Shown here in pieces: positions 52,683 to 61,872 of a stretch of DNA of 64,000 nt. Position 1 is the stretch's first letter. Every line of letters starts with the position of its first letter. The notes under the pieces were generated by a model. It did no database searches. It was not told where the DNA came from and saw nothing but the letters and a program-made list of their open reading frames with translations. Where the stretch lies: contig CAZSYM010000007.1 in NCBI GenBank assembly GCA_964611145.1, forward strand, positions 27,292 through 91,291, written 5' to 3'. Position numbers and translations under genes: made by a program. This DNA comes from WFQV01 sp964611145 (lineage in GTDB: Bacteria; Bacteroidota; Ignavibacteria; Ignavibacteriales; Melioribacteraceae).

Positions 52683-54152
52683 CTAAATCGTAAACCAATC
52701 GTTTAAAAGTTTTTCCGTTTCGTCGTTAAAAGATTTATGTATGAACTCGTTTGTTTTCGGATCGTAATTGTAATCCTTGCTCCAGGCATCTGCGTTTTTA
52801 ATTATTTCTTCGATTGCGTTCAGTATATAATATACTTCGTCATCTGTCATTGTGGGATGGAGCGAAACCCTAACCCAGCCGGGCTTTTCCGACAAGTCCC
52901 CACGGTTTATTTTATCAGTGATTTTATGGGAGCGAGTAGGATCGATGTGGAGCAAATAATGTCCGTAAGTGCCTGCACATGAACAACCTCCCCGAACTTG
53001 AATGCCGTATCTGTCGTTAAGTAATTTTACCATTAAATTATAATGCACATCTTCGACGTAGAAGGAAAGCACGCCCAAGCGCTCTCGGTGTTCGTTTGCA
53101 AGCAGATGAAGTTTCGGAATGTTCTCCAATTTTTCCCACACAATATTTAGTAATTCCTTCTCTCTCTTTTCTATGTTTTCCGTTCCCATTTTTTCTTTTA
53201 AGCGAATGGCCAGAGCCGCTCGTATTGTTTGAAGGAAACCGGGTGTGCCTCCGTCTTCGCGCAGTTCGATGTCGTCGAAATATTTATGTTCCCCCCATGG
53301 GTTTGTCCATTCGACGGTACCTCCGCCGGGATGGTCGGGGATTTTTCTTTTATAAAGGTCGGAATTGAAAATCAGTATTCCCGAAGCGCCGGGTCCGCCA
53401 AGGAATTTATGCGGCGAGAAAAAGATAGCGTCGAATCTTTCCAGTGGGTCGCTCGGATGCATGTCGATGTCAACATACGGAGCCGATGCTGCGAAGTCCA
53501 CAAAGCAGACGCCACCCGCTTCGTGAATCATTCGGGAAAGTTTTCGGATGTCGGGCTGTATCCCCGTTACGTTCGAGCATGCGGAGAAAGAACCTATTTT
53601 TATTTTCCGCTCCTTGTATTTTTCCAACAAATCGGCAAAGTAATCGTAATCCGGTAAGCCCTGTTCGTCGGGACGTATAATTTCCACATCGGCGAGAGAT
53701 TCTTCCCAGCTGGTTTGATTTGAGTGATGTTCCATGTGAGTAACGAAAACCACGGGGCGTTCTCTTTCAGGCAATTTGATGAACTCACGGATTTGTTCGG
53801 GTACGGAAAGCCCTAAAATACGCTGGAATTTGTTAACCACTCTGGTCATTCCAAAACCGGCGCTTATTAAAACGTCCTTTTCGTTTGCGTTCACGTGACG
53901 TTTAATTATATCCTTGGCTTCGTGATAAGCCCGCGTCATTGTCGTACCGGTAACGCTGGTTTCCGTGTGAGTGTTACCCACAAAGGGACCGAAATCTTCG
54001 GCTATTTTCTTTTCTATGTCTTCGTATAAGCGCCCGCTGGCAATCCAATCGGCATATACAATTTCCTTTTCGCCGTACGGTGTTGTGAATTTTTGATTTC
54101 GCCCGATGGTTTTTTCCCTGAAGACCTGAAAATGCTTTTCCAATTCCGACAT
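52683..54152 (-). CDS. Class V aminotransferase / cysteine-desulfurase-like PLP enzyme
   Basis: A 489-residue fold-type I PLP enzyme of the class V family. The Schiff-base Lys is in FSPHKFLGGPG (about residue 254); VFVTHMEHHSNQ, CFVDFAASAPYVDIDMH and the C-terminal GGCSCAGTYGHYL are visible. The last block has Cys residues where IscS/SufS place the active Cys, but the spacing differs, so desulfurase activity is open. Its substrate is unknown; a free-standing aminotransferase or cysteine lyase is possible. AGGTG ribosome site before ATG 54152. It is not clearly in an operon with crcB. Confidence 0.8.
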   Translation of the reverse strand: MSELEKHFQVFREKTIGRNQKFTTPYGEKEIVYADWIASGRLYEDIEKKIAEDFGPFVGNTHTETSVTGTTMTRAYHEAKDIIKRHVNANEKDVLISAGFGMTRVVNKFQRILGLSVPEQIREFIKLPERERPVVFVTHMEHHSNQTSWEESLADVEIIRPDEQGLPDYDYFADLLEKYKERKIKIGSFSACSNVTGIQPDIRKLSRMIHEAGGVCFVDFAASAPYVDIDMHPSDPLERFDAIFFSPHKFLGGPGASGILIFNSDLYKRKIPDHPGGGTVEWTNPWGEHKYFDDIELREDGGTPGFLQTIRAALAIRLKEKMGTENIEKREKELLNIVWEKLENIPKLHLLANEHRERLGVLSFYVEDVHYNLMVKLLNDRYGIQVRGGCSCAGTYGHYLLHIDPTRSHKITDKINRGDLSEKPGWVRVSLHPTMTDDEVYYILNAIEEIIKNADAWSKDYNYDPKTNEFIHKSFNDETEKLLNDWFTI

Positions 54153-54215
54153 CTTTTCACCTTTTAATGACTGAACTATTTTCGCTTCTCAAAAATAACA
54201 TCTTTGTGAAAGAAT

Positions 54216-54251
54216 TAAAAAAAAGCCCCCGAAGCAGAAGCAACGGGGGCT
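54216..54251 (-). terminator. Rho-independent terminator of secDF
   Basis: AGCCCCCG (54224-54231) and CGGGGGCT (54244-54251) form an eight-pair stem with a 12-base loop. On the minus strand eight T follow. It closes the secDF gene and separates it from the aminotransferase gene. Confidence 0.92.
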
Positions 54252-54273
54252 GGAAGTTTTCCGAAAGGAAAAA

Positions 54274-57200
54274 TCAGAATTGTATTTTCATTTTCTTTTT
54301 CTTTACATATTCGAGTACGAACGGGCTTGCAATGAATACGGAGGAGTAAGTACCTACGATGATACCCACGAACAATGTGAATGCAAAGCCACGCAAAACC
54401 TCACCGCCGAAGAAGAGAAGAACGGCGACAACGAACAAAGTTGTTAAACTGGTAATAATCGTACGGCTCAGCGTTTTGTTTATTGCTTTGTTCATATTCT
54501 CTTCCAAAGGTGCGGTCTTGTGAATCTTGATGTCCTCGCGGATTCTGTCGAAAACGACCACGGTGTCGTTAATGGAATATCCCACCAATGTTAAGAATGC
54601 AGCGACGACATCTATGTTTATGTCGAGATTGAGGAAGGAAACCCAACCGTACAGCAACGAGAACAAGCCCAATGTAATCATTACGTCGTGGAACAAGGCG
54701 ACAACTGCACCCGTTGCAAAGACGAATTTGAACCTGAATCCCAAATAAATAAGTATGACCAGCAGAGCAAGTACAATTGCTATTACGGCATCCGTTTTAA
54801 GTTCCTTACCGATTTTGGGACCCACTTTGTCTTCCTTCAACAGTTTGAAAGGATTATCCGGGAATTGCTTTGCAAGGCTCAATTCCAACCAGTCCGAAAT
54901 TCCTACGCGAACAATCATTTGTTTATTGGTCGCTTCCTGAGAAACTTTTCCGGTTTGGAAGCCCGCCTTGAAAAGTTTTTCGGTTATTTCGTTTGTAACT
55001 TCCGGAGTTGCAAATTCGTATGTAACCGAGTTCGCTGTGGAATCGACTATCTTGTATTGAACGTCGGGTTTTATCTCTTTGATTTTATTGTCGATTACAG
55101 AAAGGAGCGTGGGATAAATCTTCTTCGGAATATTTTGTAAGTCGGTTCGGAGCAAAATTCCTTTGTCTCCGCCGAAGGTTTTCACTTCTACCTTTCCAAG
55201 CCCGATTTTACTTACTTTTTGACGAACCTCGGCAATGTTAATCGGTTTTTGGAATTGAAGCGCTATTTCCGTTCCGCCCTTGAAGTCTATTCCGTAGGAA
55301 AGTCCGCGGAAAATAAGACTGATTATTCCGATTGCAATGAGCGAACCGGAAATTATATATGCCTTTTTACGATTGCCTAAGAAATTGAAATTGACATTTC
55401 GGAAAGGATGTGTTCTGCCGCCGATTGTTATTTTCATTCCTTTGTAAAGCATGAATTCCATGATTACTTTCGAAATGACCAATGCGGCAAAAAGACTGGA
55501 AACTATACCAATCATCAATGTCAAGGCGAAACCTTGCACAGGTCCGCTACCGAATTGGTAAAGGATAATGCCCGTAAAGAAAGTGGTAATGTTCGCATCG
55601 AAAATTGCGGAGTAGGAATTTCTGAAACCGCTATCGATTGATGCGCGCATCGTTTTTCCGGTTTCCAGCTCTTCCCTGATACGTTCGAAAATAATAACGT
55701 TGGCATCGACCGCCATACCTATGGTAAGTATAATACCCGCTATACCCGGCAAGGTAAGTGTGGCATGGAAAGCCGCCAGGACGCCCATGATGAAAATGAC
55801 GGTCATCAAAAGAGCTATGTCCGCAACGGTACCGGCTTTGCGATAGTACCAAATCATGAAAACCGCAACGATGAAGAAGCCGATTAAAGTGGAATTGAGT
55901 CCTTTTGAGATTGAATCCTGTCCCAAGGAAGGACCTACGGTTCTTTCTTCTATTATATCAACAGGAGCCGGTAGAGCGCCTGCTTTAAGAACGATTTCCA
56001 ACAGCTTGGCTTCGTCCATATTTCCGATACCGGAAATTTGCGAACGTCCCGAAGGGATTTTGTTTTGAATTACAGGTGCGGAATAGACATAGCCGTCCAG
56101 AACGATTGCACATCTTTTCTTTATGTTGGCGCCTGTAATCCTTGCCCACTCGCGTGCGCCTTCCGAGTTCATTGTCATGTTAACAACCGGCGAGGTTGTT
56201 TGCGGGTCGATGTTCGCCTGTGCATCCGTGATTACTCCACCCGTAAGCTCCGGCTTTTTGTTCAGCATGTAGAGCTTGTAATATTCAACACCGTTTTGGG
56301 TAATTACGGGTTTTGCCGAAAAAAGGAATTGCACGTTGTCGGGAATTACCTTTTTAACATCCGGTCTGTTCAAATAATTGAGAACCTTTGCTCTGTCCTC
56401 TGCCTTTACGAATGCATCCGGATAAGGGCTTTGAGGATTTACCAAAGCGATAGCATAGAAAGGATGTTTTTTTGCGAATTCTTCTTTTGTTAATTGTTGT
56501 GTGCTGTCGCTGGCGGTTGTGTCCGTAAGAGTGGAATCCTTAGCAAAGTCGCGCGCCAGAACTTCGTCGATTTTGTTCATTATCGGAATGGCAAAATTTG
56601 CATCCTTTACAAGCTTGAACTCCAGCAATGCGCGTCCTTGTAAAAGTCTCTTGGCTTCTTCTTCCTTGGAGACGCCGGGGAGCTCCACAACTATTCTGCG
56701 CGTGCCCTGTTGTTGAATGCTGGGCTCGGAAACGCCGTATTGATTGACGCGATTGCTGATAATCTCTATCGCTCGCGTAACGGCGTCTTTTTCCTGTTGA
56801 CGCAGACGTTTGATAATCTCGTCGTCGCTTTGACGAATGGAACCGAAATAGCGACTGAGTCGGATTCCCCTTTCTTTTAATTTGCGCACGACTATGGACA
56901 CTAAATCCTCGTCGGAAAGTTTGGCTTCCTGGTCGGCTTCTTTCATGATTTCTCGGAAGGTGTTGTCGGGATCCTTCGCGAGTTTTTCCAGAAGTTTTGC
57001 CGTATTGACTTCCAGAACCAAATACATTCCGCCTTGGAGGTCCAACCCCAGCTTTATCCTTTTTTCGCGTATTTTCTGGTATTCCTTGTTATTGGAGTGA
57101 ATGCTGTCTTCTTTAGCCACAAGGATTTTTTCCAGCTCGAGGTCGGAAATGTTAGGTCGTGCCTGTTTGATGCTATCCCGTACGTGTTCAAGATATTTTT

Positions 57201-57306
57201 TAACTTCTTTGTTGTTTTGATAATCTTGATAAGTGGGATAAAGCAGGTAAAGACTTAGCGCCAAAAACGCTAAAATCACAATCAATCTGAATCTTAATTC
57301 TTTCAT
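54274..57306 (-). CDS. secDF: Protein translocase SecD/SecF fusion
   Basis: A 1010-residue fusion of SecD (about 1-620) and SecF (about 640-1010). Each half has a first membrane helix, a periplasmic P1-type domain and a five-helix RND bundle. KLGLDLQGGMYLVLEV and GIDFKGGTEIAL are the SecD and SecF head motifs, and GMAVDANVIIFERIREE and GYSINDTVVVFDRIRED the paired helix-4 motifs, each with the proton-path Asp. It uses the proton gradient to pull proteins through SecYEG. The fused form is usual in Bacteroidota and some Firmicutes. YajC is not adjacent. Hairpins lie at both ends, so it seems monocistronic. Confidence 0.96.
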   Translation of the reverse strand: MKELRFRLIVILAFLALSLYLLYPTYQDYQNNKEVKKYLEHVRDSIKQARPNISDLELEKILVAKEDSIHSNNKEYQKIREKRIKLGLDLQGGMYLVLEVNTAKLLEKLAKDPDNTFREIMKEADQEAKLSDEDLVSIVVRKLKERGIRLSRYFGSIRQSDDEIIKRLRQQEKDAVTRAIEIISNRVNQYGVSEPSIQQQGTRRIVVELPGVSKEEEAKRLLQGRALLEFKLVKDANFAIPIMNKIDEVLARDFAKDSTLTDTTASDSTQQLTKEEFAKKHPFYAIALVNPQSPYPDAFVKAEDRAKVLNYLNRPDVKKVIPDNVQFLFSAKPVITQNGVEYYKLYMLNKKPELTGGVITDAQANIDPQTTSPVVNMTMNSEGAREWARITGANIKKRCAIVLDGYVYSAPVIQNKIPSGRSQISGIGNMDEAKLLEIVLKAGALPAPVDIIEERTVGPSLGQDSISKGLNSTLIGFFIVAVFMIWYYRKAGTVADIALLMTVIFIMGVLAAFHATLTLPGIAGIILTIGMAVDANVIIFERIREELETGKTMRASIDSGFRNSYSAIFDANITTFFTGIILYQFGSGPVQGFALTLMIGIVSSLFAALVISKVIMEFMLYKGMKITIGGRTHPFRNVNFNFLGNRKKAYIISGSLIAIGIISLIFRGLSYGIDFKGGTEIALQFQKPINIAEVRQKVSKIGLGKVEVKTFGGDKGILLRTDLQNIPKKIYPTLLSVIDNKIKEIKPDVQYKIVDSTANSVTYEFATPEVTNEITEKLFKAGFQTGKVSQEATNKQMIVRVGISDWLELSLAKQFPDNPFKLLKEDKVGPKIGKELKTDAVIAIVLALLVILIYLGFRFKFVFATGAVVALFHDVMITLGLFSLLYGWVSFLNLDINIDVVAAFLTLVGYSINDTVVVFDRIREDIKIHKTAPLEENMNKAINKTLSRTIITSLTTLFVVAVLLFFGGEVLRGFAFTLFVGIIVGTYSSVFIASPFVLEYVKKKKMKIQF

Positions 57307-57341
57307 TCTTTTTTCTGTTTTTAATTTTGAAAAAAATTAAC

Positions 57342-57370
57342 AAAAAAGGAACCCATTAGCGGGCTCCTTT
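57342..57370 (-). terminator. Rho-independent terminator of the rpsF-rplI operon
   Basis: On the minus strand AAAGGAGCCC pairs with GGGTTCCTTT (one G-T pair) over a six-base loop, followed by a T-run. It starts nine bases after the rplI stop. Confidence 0.9.
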
Positions 57371-57378
57371 TGGCAAAA

Positions 57379-57822
57379 CTATTCTCTTACGACCCAAGTT
57401 TTAATGGTAGCTTCCACGGCGTGGTGGAGTTTCACCTTGATGTCGTAAATACCGAGGGTTTTGATTGTCTCCGGTATTTCGATTTTTTTCTTGTCAACTT
57501 CGTAACCTTTTTCCTTCAAAGCATCGGCAATCATTTGTGTGGTTACGGAACCGAAGATTTTTTCTTCCTCGCCGACTTTAACGGGAATGGTAACTGAAAT
57601 TTTGGAAATTTCTTCGGCAAGTGCTCTGGCGTCTTCCAAAGCCTTGGCTTCTTTTTTAGCCTTTTGAATTTTTTCCTCTTCCAATGCTCGGATGTTGCCT
57701 TTCGTTGCCACGAAGGCGATATTGCGAGGGATAAGGAAGTTCATTGCGTAACCGTCTTTAACTTCAACGATTTCGCCTGCGTTGCCGAGTTTTTCAAAGT
57801 TTTTTCTTAATATTACCTTCAT
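57379..57822 (-). CDS. rplI: 50S ribosomal protein L9
   Basis: A 147-residue L9. The N-terminal domain MKVILRKNFEKLGNAGEIVEVKDGYAMNFLIP is diagnostic (seen here as LGNAGEIVEVKDGYAMNFL), then a long central helix (about 42-75) and the C-terminal RNA-binding domain. Last gene of rpsF-ssb-rpsR-rplI, 13 bases after rpsR. Confidence 0.97.
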   Translation of the reverse strand: MKVILRKNFEKLGNAGEIVEVKDGYAMNFLIPRNIAFVATKGNIRALEEEKIQKAKKEAKALEDARALAEEISKISVTIPVKVGEEEKIFGSVTTQMIADALKEKGYEVDKKKIEIPETIKTLGIYDIKVKLHHAVEATIKTWVVRE

Positions 57823-57835
57823 CTCATTCTCCTAA

Positions 57836-58045
57836 TTACTTAACTGCTTCGGATACATAAGGCATAATTGCAAGCTGACGCGCTCTTTTGATGGCGCGGA
57901 CCAATTCACGATGCTGTTTTGCGCTCAGCCCCGTTATTCTGCGAGGAATTATTTTCCCCTGGTCGGTTACAAATTTTTGCAACTGCTTTGCATTTTTGTA
58001 ATCGATGTATTCATTGATTACTCTTCTTACTCTTTTGCTTTTCAT
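57836..58045 (-). CDS. rpsR: 30S ribosomal protein S18
   Basis: A 69-residue S18 with the family core IDYKNAKQLQKFVTDQGKI and PRRITGLSAKQHRELVRAIK. It pairs with S6 on the 30S platform. It lacks the four-cysteine zinc motif some S18 proteins have. It lies 21 bases after ssb. Confidence 0.97.
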   Translation of the reverse strand: MKSKRVRRVINEYIDYKNAKQLQKFVTDQGKIIPRRITGLSAKQHRELVRAIKRARQLAIMPYVSEAVK

Positions 58046-58066
58046 TTTATATTTCCCTTTAATTTT

Positions 58067-58582
58067 TTATTCTTCGTTTTTCATAAGATCGGATTCTTCG
58101 TCGGATAGAAATTTATCGAAAGAATTATCTTCGAAATCGCTTGTGGAAGAATCGTTTTCCGCCTCGGGAGAATTCTCCTCGGGTATGAAATTAGCTTGAG
58201 TTTCCTCCTCGGACACGGACGCTTCTTCCATTTTCCCGTACTTGTTAAGGAATTGAATTCTCTTGGCTTTAATTTCTACGATGGTGCGGGTTTTGTCGTC
58301 ATCGGTTTTGAACGTTCTGCTCTGAAGCTCGCCGTCCACAAGTACCGCGCTACCTTTTTTGATTCTGTTTCGGCAGCTTTCCGCCAGTTTGTTCCACGCA
58401 ACTACACCCACGTAGCAAACATCTTCTTGCCATTGATTGTTGCTATCCTTGTAACGACGATTGGCAGCAATGTGGAAATTCACGACAGGCGTTTTGTTTG
58501 CGGTTTCCCTGAAAACGGGGTCTTTCGTAAGATTGCCTGCAATCACAACACAATTAACTTCGGGCATTTTTAAATCGGCCAT
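58067..58582 (-). CDS. ssb: Single-stranded DNA-binding protein
   Basis: A 171-residue SSB: OB fold over residues 8-115 (NCVVIAGNLTKDPVFRET, VVAWNKLAESC, KGSAVLVDGELQSR), then an acidic Ser/Glu-rich tail. The tail ends SDLMKNEE rather than the usual DDDIPF, so the hydrophobic tip used to recruit repair proteins is missing. Another ssb gene may exist elsewhere. The ATG has a GGAGG ribosome site. It lies between rpsF and rpsR as in many bacteria. Confidence 0.94.
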   Translation of the reverse strand: MADLKMPEVNCVVIAGNLTKDPVFRETANKTPVVNFHIAANRRYKDSNNQWQEDVCYVGVVAWNKLAESCRNRIKKGSAVLVDGELQSRTFKTDDDKTRTIVEIKAKRIQFLNKYGKMEEASVSEEETQANFIPEENSPEAENDSSTSDFEDNSFDKFLSDEESDLMKNEE

Positions 58583-58596
58583 TACGTACCTCCAAA

Positions 58597-58992
58597 CTAA
58601 TCTTTAACATTCTCGTTCTCGGTTTCCGATGTTTCCTTGGGAGCTTCTTGAGCCGCTTTTGCCGCTTCCTCGGCTTTCTTTTTGTAATGTTCTATTGCTT
58701 TCTTATCGAGTTTTACGGTAAGATAACGTATGATAGCTTCTTCCAGAAAGAAGAAACGTTCGATTTTCGCAATACTTTCGGGAGGAGCGACGTAACGCAT
58801 TACGTAATAATACCCGCTTTTGCTTTTTTGAATGGGATAAGCCAAGCGCTTTCTTCCCCAGTCTTCCACTTCGCTTATTTCGCCGCCGTGGCTTTTGATT
58901 GTTTCTAACGTTCTTTGAATGGCGGCTTTGATTTGCTCGTCTTCCAAAGATGAATTGAAGATAACTACGCTTTCGTAGTGATTTGTTTTCAT
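58597..58992 (-). CDS. rpsF: 30S ribosomal protein S6
   Basis: A 131-residue S6 with the core YESVVIFNSSLEDEQIK, EDWGRKRLAYPIQKSKSGYY and a long C-terminal Lys/Ala/Glu-rich extension of about 35 residues that is low in complexity. First gene of the operon, with a GGGAGG ribosome site. A hairpin lies in its leader and may be an autoregulatory site. Confidence 0.96.
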   Translation of the reverse strand: MKTNHYESVVIFNSSLEDEQIKAAIQRTLETIKSHGGEISEVEDWGRKRLAYPIQKSKSGYYYVMRYVAPPESIAKIERFFFLEEAIIRYLTVKLDKKAIEHYKKKAEEAAKAAQEAPKETSETENENVKD

Positions 58993-59025
58993 ATTACCTC
59001 CCTATGGACTTTTGTTTTTAAAAGG

Positions 59026-59050
59026 CCCTTCGCCATTGCGAAGAGCAGGG
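59026..59050 (-). promoter_or_regulatory. Hairpin in the rpsF leader, possible S6:S18 regulatory element
   Basis: On the minus strand CTTCGC and GCGAAG form a six-pair stem with an AATG loop, and outer CC/GG pairs enclose a four-base one-sided bulge. It lies about 36 bases before the rpsF start. S6:S18 leader motifs upstream of rpsF are a known regulatory RNA type with a bulged stem; I could not verify the conserved CCG bulge, so the identity is only suggested. Confidence 0.3.
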
Positions 59051-59144
59051 TTAAAAAATTTAACTTGCAAATATAACTCTTAAATTCAAGTAGTGCAATA
59101 TTTTAGGTATGGTTTTAGGATATCGAATCATTAAACAAAATTAT

Positions 59145-60542
59145 TTACTCCATCCCGTTTCTTCGCATGTATCTATGCAAGCCTACGTATGTCATGCCTA
59201 AATGTCTTGCCGCGCGGGATTTGTTATAATTAAATCTTTCCAAAGCCTTTTGCACAAGCCATTTCTTTGCGTCTTCCAGCTCTTTCAAAGTTCCTTCGGT
59301 GAACTCGTAAATCAGAGAAGCTTTGGGTTTCAGAGTAAATTCTGCGGTCTCCCAATTTTCCAAAACGGTGTTGTAATCTTTTCCGTCAAAAAGCACCCAA
59401 TGCCGTGCGAAGTTTACCAATTGCCTTATGTTTCCTTTCCATTCCTCGTTTAACAATTTTGTGTATATGTCGGGTGGAATAGGGACGGAGGTCTTTTTAA
59501 AGCGTTCTTCGAAAAATTTCAGATAATGTTCCAGCAATAGGGGAATATCCTCGCGCCTTTCTCTTAAAGGGGGCAAGTAAATAAAAGAACTCATCAGACG
59601 ATGGAAAAGGTCCTGTCTTAGGATTTTGGGATTTCCCAACTCGCTGTATTTTCTGTTTGTGGTTGCTATAATTTGAACATCCACAAAAATTGAGCTACTG
59701 GAACCTACGCGACGAATTTCCTTCGTTTCGATTACACGAAGTAATTTTGCCTGTAATTCCAAGGGAATTTCGGTTATTTCGTCCAGCAGAATTGTGCCTC
59801 CGTTGGCTGTTTCGAACAGTCCCGGGCGGGATTCGTGCGCGTTCGTAAAACTTCCCTTCATGAAACCGAAAAGCTCCGACTCGAAAAGGGAAGGCGAGAT
59901 GGCGGCGCAATTGACGGGAATAAATGGTTTATCCTTGCGCGGACCTGTTTTATGTATTAGCTTTGCGAACATTTCTTTACCCGTTCCGCTTTCTCCCACC
60001 AATAAGCAAGTTTCCGAATATTTGGAAAGTTGCTCCGCTTTTTCAAGCGCCTGTCGGATTTGCGGATTTTTCCCCACGACAAAATCGGGTTCGACGTCAG
60101 TAAAAACCTGTTGCTTGAGAATTTTATTTTCCAGCTCCAGTTTTTCTTTTAATTCTTTGTTCTCTTCTTCCAACGCTTTCATTTTGAGTATGTTGGAAAC
60201 CGCCGTCTGAAATTCCTTTTCCTCGTAAGGCTTCTTTAAAATGTCGTTTACCCCCATTTTGAGAGCTTTTATTATCGAGCTTTCGTCCGAAAAGCCAGTT
60301 ATCAAAATAAATCCGTAAGCACGATTGTTTTTTTGTGCGTATTCTATTATGTCCAAGCCGTTCCTAAAGGGGAGTTTTAAATCCGCAATAAGCACATCGA
60401 AGGTTGAGTTTTCCAACTTTTCAATTGCCTCGTTGTAAGAACCGGCAAGTTCGAAATCGTAACCGTGCGTCTTTGCCGAAAGGGCGAGGTTTTCTAATGA
60501 GGTTTCGTTATCATCAACGATTAATAAGGTCTTTCTTGTCAT
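59145..60542 (-). CDS. NtrC-family response regulator with AAA+ and Fis domains, atypical GAFTGA loop
   Basis: A 465-residue regulator. REC domain (1-120) has acidic D10/D11 and phosphoryl-accepting D54 in IADLKLP. The AAA+ domain has Walker A GESGTGKE (183-190), Walker B GGTILLDE (about 248-255) and RERREDIP. The C end is a Fis-type helix-turn-helix (NYNKSRAARHLGM). The loop that touches sigma-54, normally GAFTGA, reads GSFTNA at 230-235. It keeps the F-T pair but changes two positions, which may alter or weaken sigma-54 contact. No kinase is adjacent; the NtrY-like kinase at 23259 is a candidate partner and the sigma-54 promoter at 21895 a candidate target. Confidence 0.92.
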   Translation of the reverse strand: MTRKTLLIVDDNETSLENLALSAKTHGYDFELAGSYNEAIEKLENSTFDVLIADLKLPFRNGLDIIEYAQKNNRAYGFILITGFSDESSIIKALKMGVNDILKKPYEEKEFQTAVSNILKMKALEEENKELKEKLELENKILKQQVFTDVEPDFVVGKNPQIRQALEKAEQLSKYSETCLLVGESGTGKEMFAKLIHKTGPRKDKPFIPVNCAAISPSLFESELFGFMKGSFTNAHESRPGLFETANGGTILLDEITEIPLELQAKLLRVIETKEIRRVGSSSSIFVDVQIIATTNRKYSELGNPKILRQDLFHRLMSSFIYLPPLRERREDIPLLLEHYLKFFEERFKKTSVPIPPDIYTKLLNEEWKGNIRQLVNFARHWVLFDGKDYNTVLENWETAEFTLKPKASLIYEFTEGTLKELEDAKKWLVQKALERFNYNKSRAARHLGMTYVGLHRYMRRNGME

Positions 60543-60710
60543 TTCTTTTTCCGATTGTTTTGGAGAATGAAATAAAATTTGTTGGTCGAAATATAAACTT
60601 GTTTTATATTTTTTGAAAAAGGAATTTTGTATGGCGGGGAAATAATTACCTGTGCCGACTTGCGAAAAGTCTCTTATAGATAAAATCTCGTAGGGAGTTT
60701 TGAGATGATG

Positions 60711-61799
60711 CTATGAAATTTGTTTTCTTATTTTCTTTTCGATTTTCTTTGCCTCCCGCAAAGTTTTGAAATATCCCACACGAACTCGATTCCACGTTCC
60801 GTGTTTTCTTTTTATGTAAACCCTGACGATAAAAGCGTTGTATCCCAATTTTTTCAGTTTTTCAAGTTGCTTTTGGGCTATTCTGCTGTTTTTCCATGAG
60901 GAAACCTGTATCACATACAGATTACCATCCGTTAAAATAGTGCTTGTTACGAACCGTTCTTTCTTTGAGTTGTATTTTCCCGCTTTCGATACTTCTCCGG
61001 GCGCTTTCGTAGAGGTAGTGGGAGATTTTTTTGTTATGTCTTCTTTGGGAATCACGGGAACTTTGGGTTTCGGCAATTCTGTGGAAGCAAGCGGTTTTTC
61101 ATTTTTCAATTGGAAGACGGTTTGAGGTGTCGCTACAATTTTTTTCCGCGGTAGTTCGCGCGCCACACTCTTTTTCGGTTTAGTGTTTTTTTTCTTGGGA
61201 ATGGGCTTTTGGGTAGCGGATTTTGAAAGAGAAAAGGCGGGAATATCCGTCTTTTTCTTTGCCGTTTTCTGCACCGTATCTTTCGGGGTTTCGGAAACGG
61301 TTTTTTCCGCACGTTTGGGGGATTCGATTTCCGAAGAATCGCTCTTTGCAATTTTTTCCCTGGAACGCAGCGAGCTGTTGAGATATTTTTTAGTGAAGTC
61401 GTAAATGGATTTTATTTTCAAGTTTAGATTTACCGGTTTACTGAAAATTTCCCCCGCACCGGTGATATTACGATTGTAATTGTCGCCTATGAGTTTTCCC
61501 AATTTGTCATAATAAAGAGAGCCGAGTGTGGAGAACCTTTTTGTCAAATCGTTTATAACATATTGATTTTTTGCACGAAAAACGGTTTGAGGAATTCCCC
61601 GAACGCTTTTCCCTTGAGTGTAATCTTCCAAAGTCCATAGAATAATTTGCGAGGAACGTTCCCGTATCGAGGTGGTGTCCACGTAAACTTTTGCGGTGGA
61701 GTCTTCATAAACCTTAACCCATTTTCGGGGAAGAAATTGAGCATATTGAAAACTCGCGAATAAGAAAAAGACGAGTAGAAATTCTGCAATTTTTTTCAT
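60711..61799 (-). CDS. SPOR-domain secreted protein with surface-adhesin-E-like N domain
   Basis: A 362-residue protein with a signal peptide (1-20, ending QYAQ). Residues about 23-140 resemble the small adhesin-E-like domain (WVKVYEDSTAKVYVDTTSI, ILWTLEDYTQGK). A Lys/Pro/Thr-rich linker (about 150-280) follows, then a SPOR domain (about 285-360, YVIQVSSWKNSRIAQKQLEK). SPOR domains bind denuded glycan strands at division sites. It is therefore likely periplasmic and septum-associated. Its 168-base downstream spacer to the regulator gene has no good terminator, so read-through is possible. Confidence 0.8.
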   Translation of the reverse strand: MKKIAEFLLVFFLFASFQYAQFLPRKWVKVYEDSTAKVYVDTTSIRERSSQIILWTLEDYTQGKSVRGIPQTVFRAKNQYVINDLTKRFSTLGSLYYDKLGKLIGDNYNRNITGAGEIFSKPVNLNLKIKSIYDFTKKYLNSSLRSREKIAKSDSSEIESPKRAEKTVSETPKDTVQKTAKKKTDIPAFSLSKSATQKPIPKKKNTKPKKSVARELPRKKIVATPQTVFQLKNEKPLASTELPKPKVPVIPKEDITKKSPTTSTKAPGEVSKAGKYNSKKERFVTSTILTDGNLYVIQVSSWKNSRIAQKQLEKLKKLGYNAFIVRVYIKRKHGTWNRVRVGYFKTLREAKKIEKKIRKQIS

Positions 61800-61872
61800 T
61801 TGATTTTGCCTTTTAGAACCATGTTTTTTAAAGACAAAAATTAATGTTTTTGAACTGAAAAGAAAAACCGTT

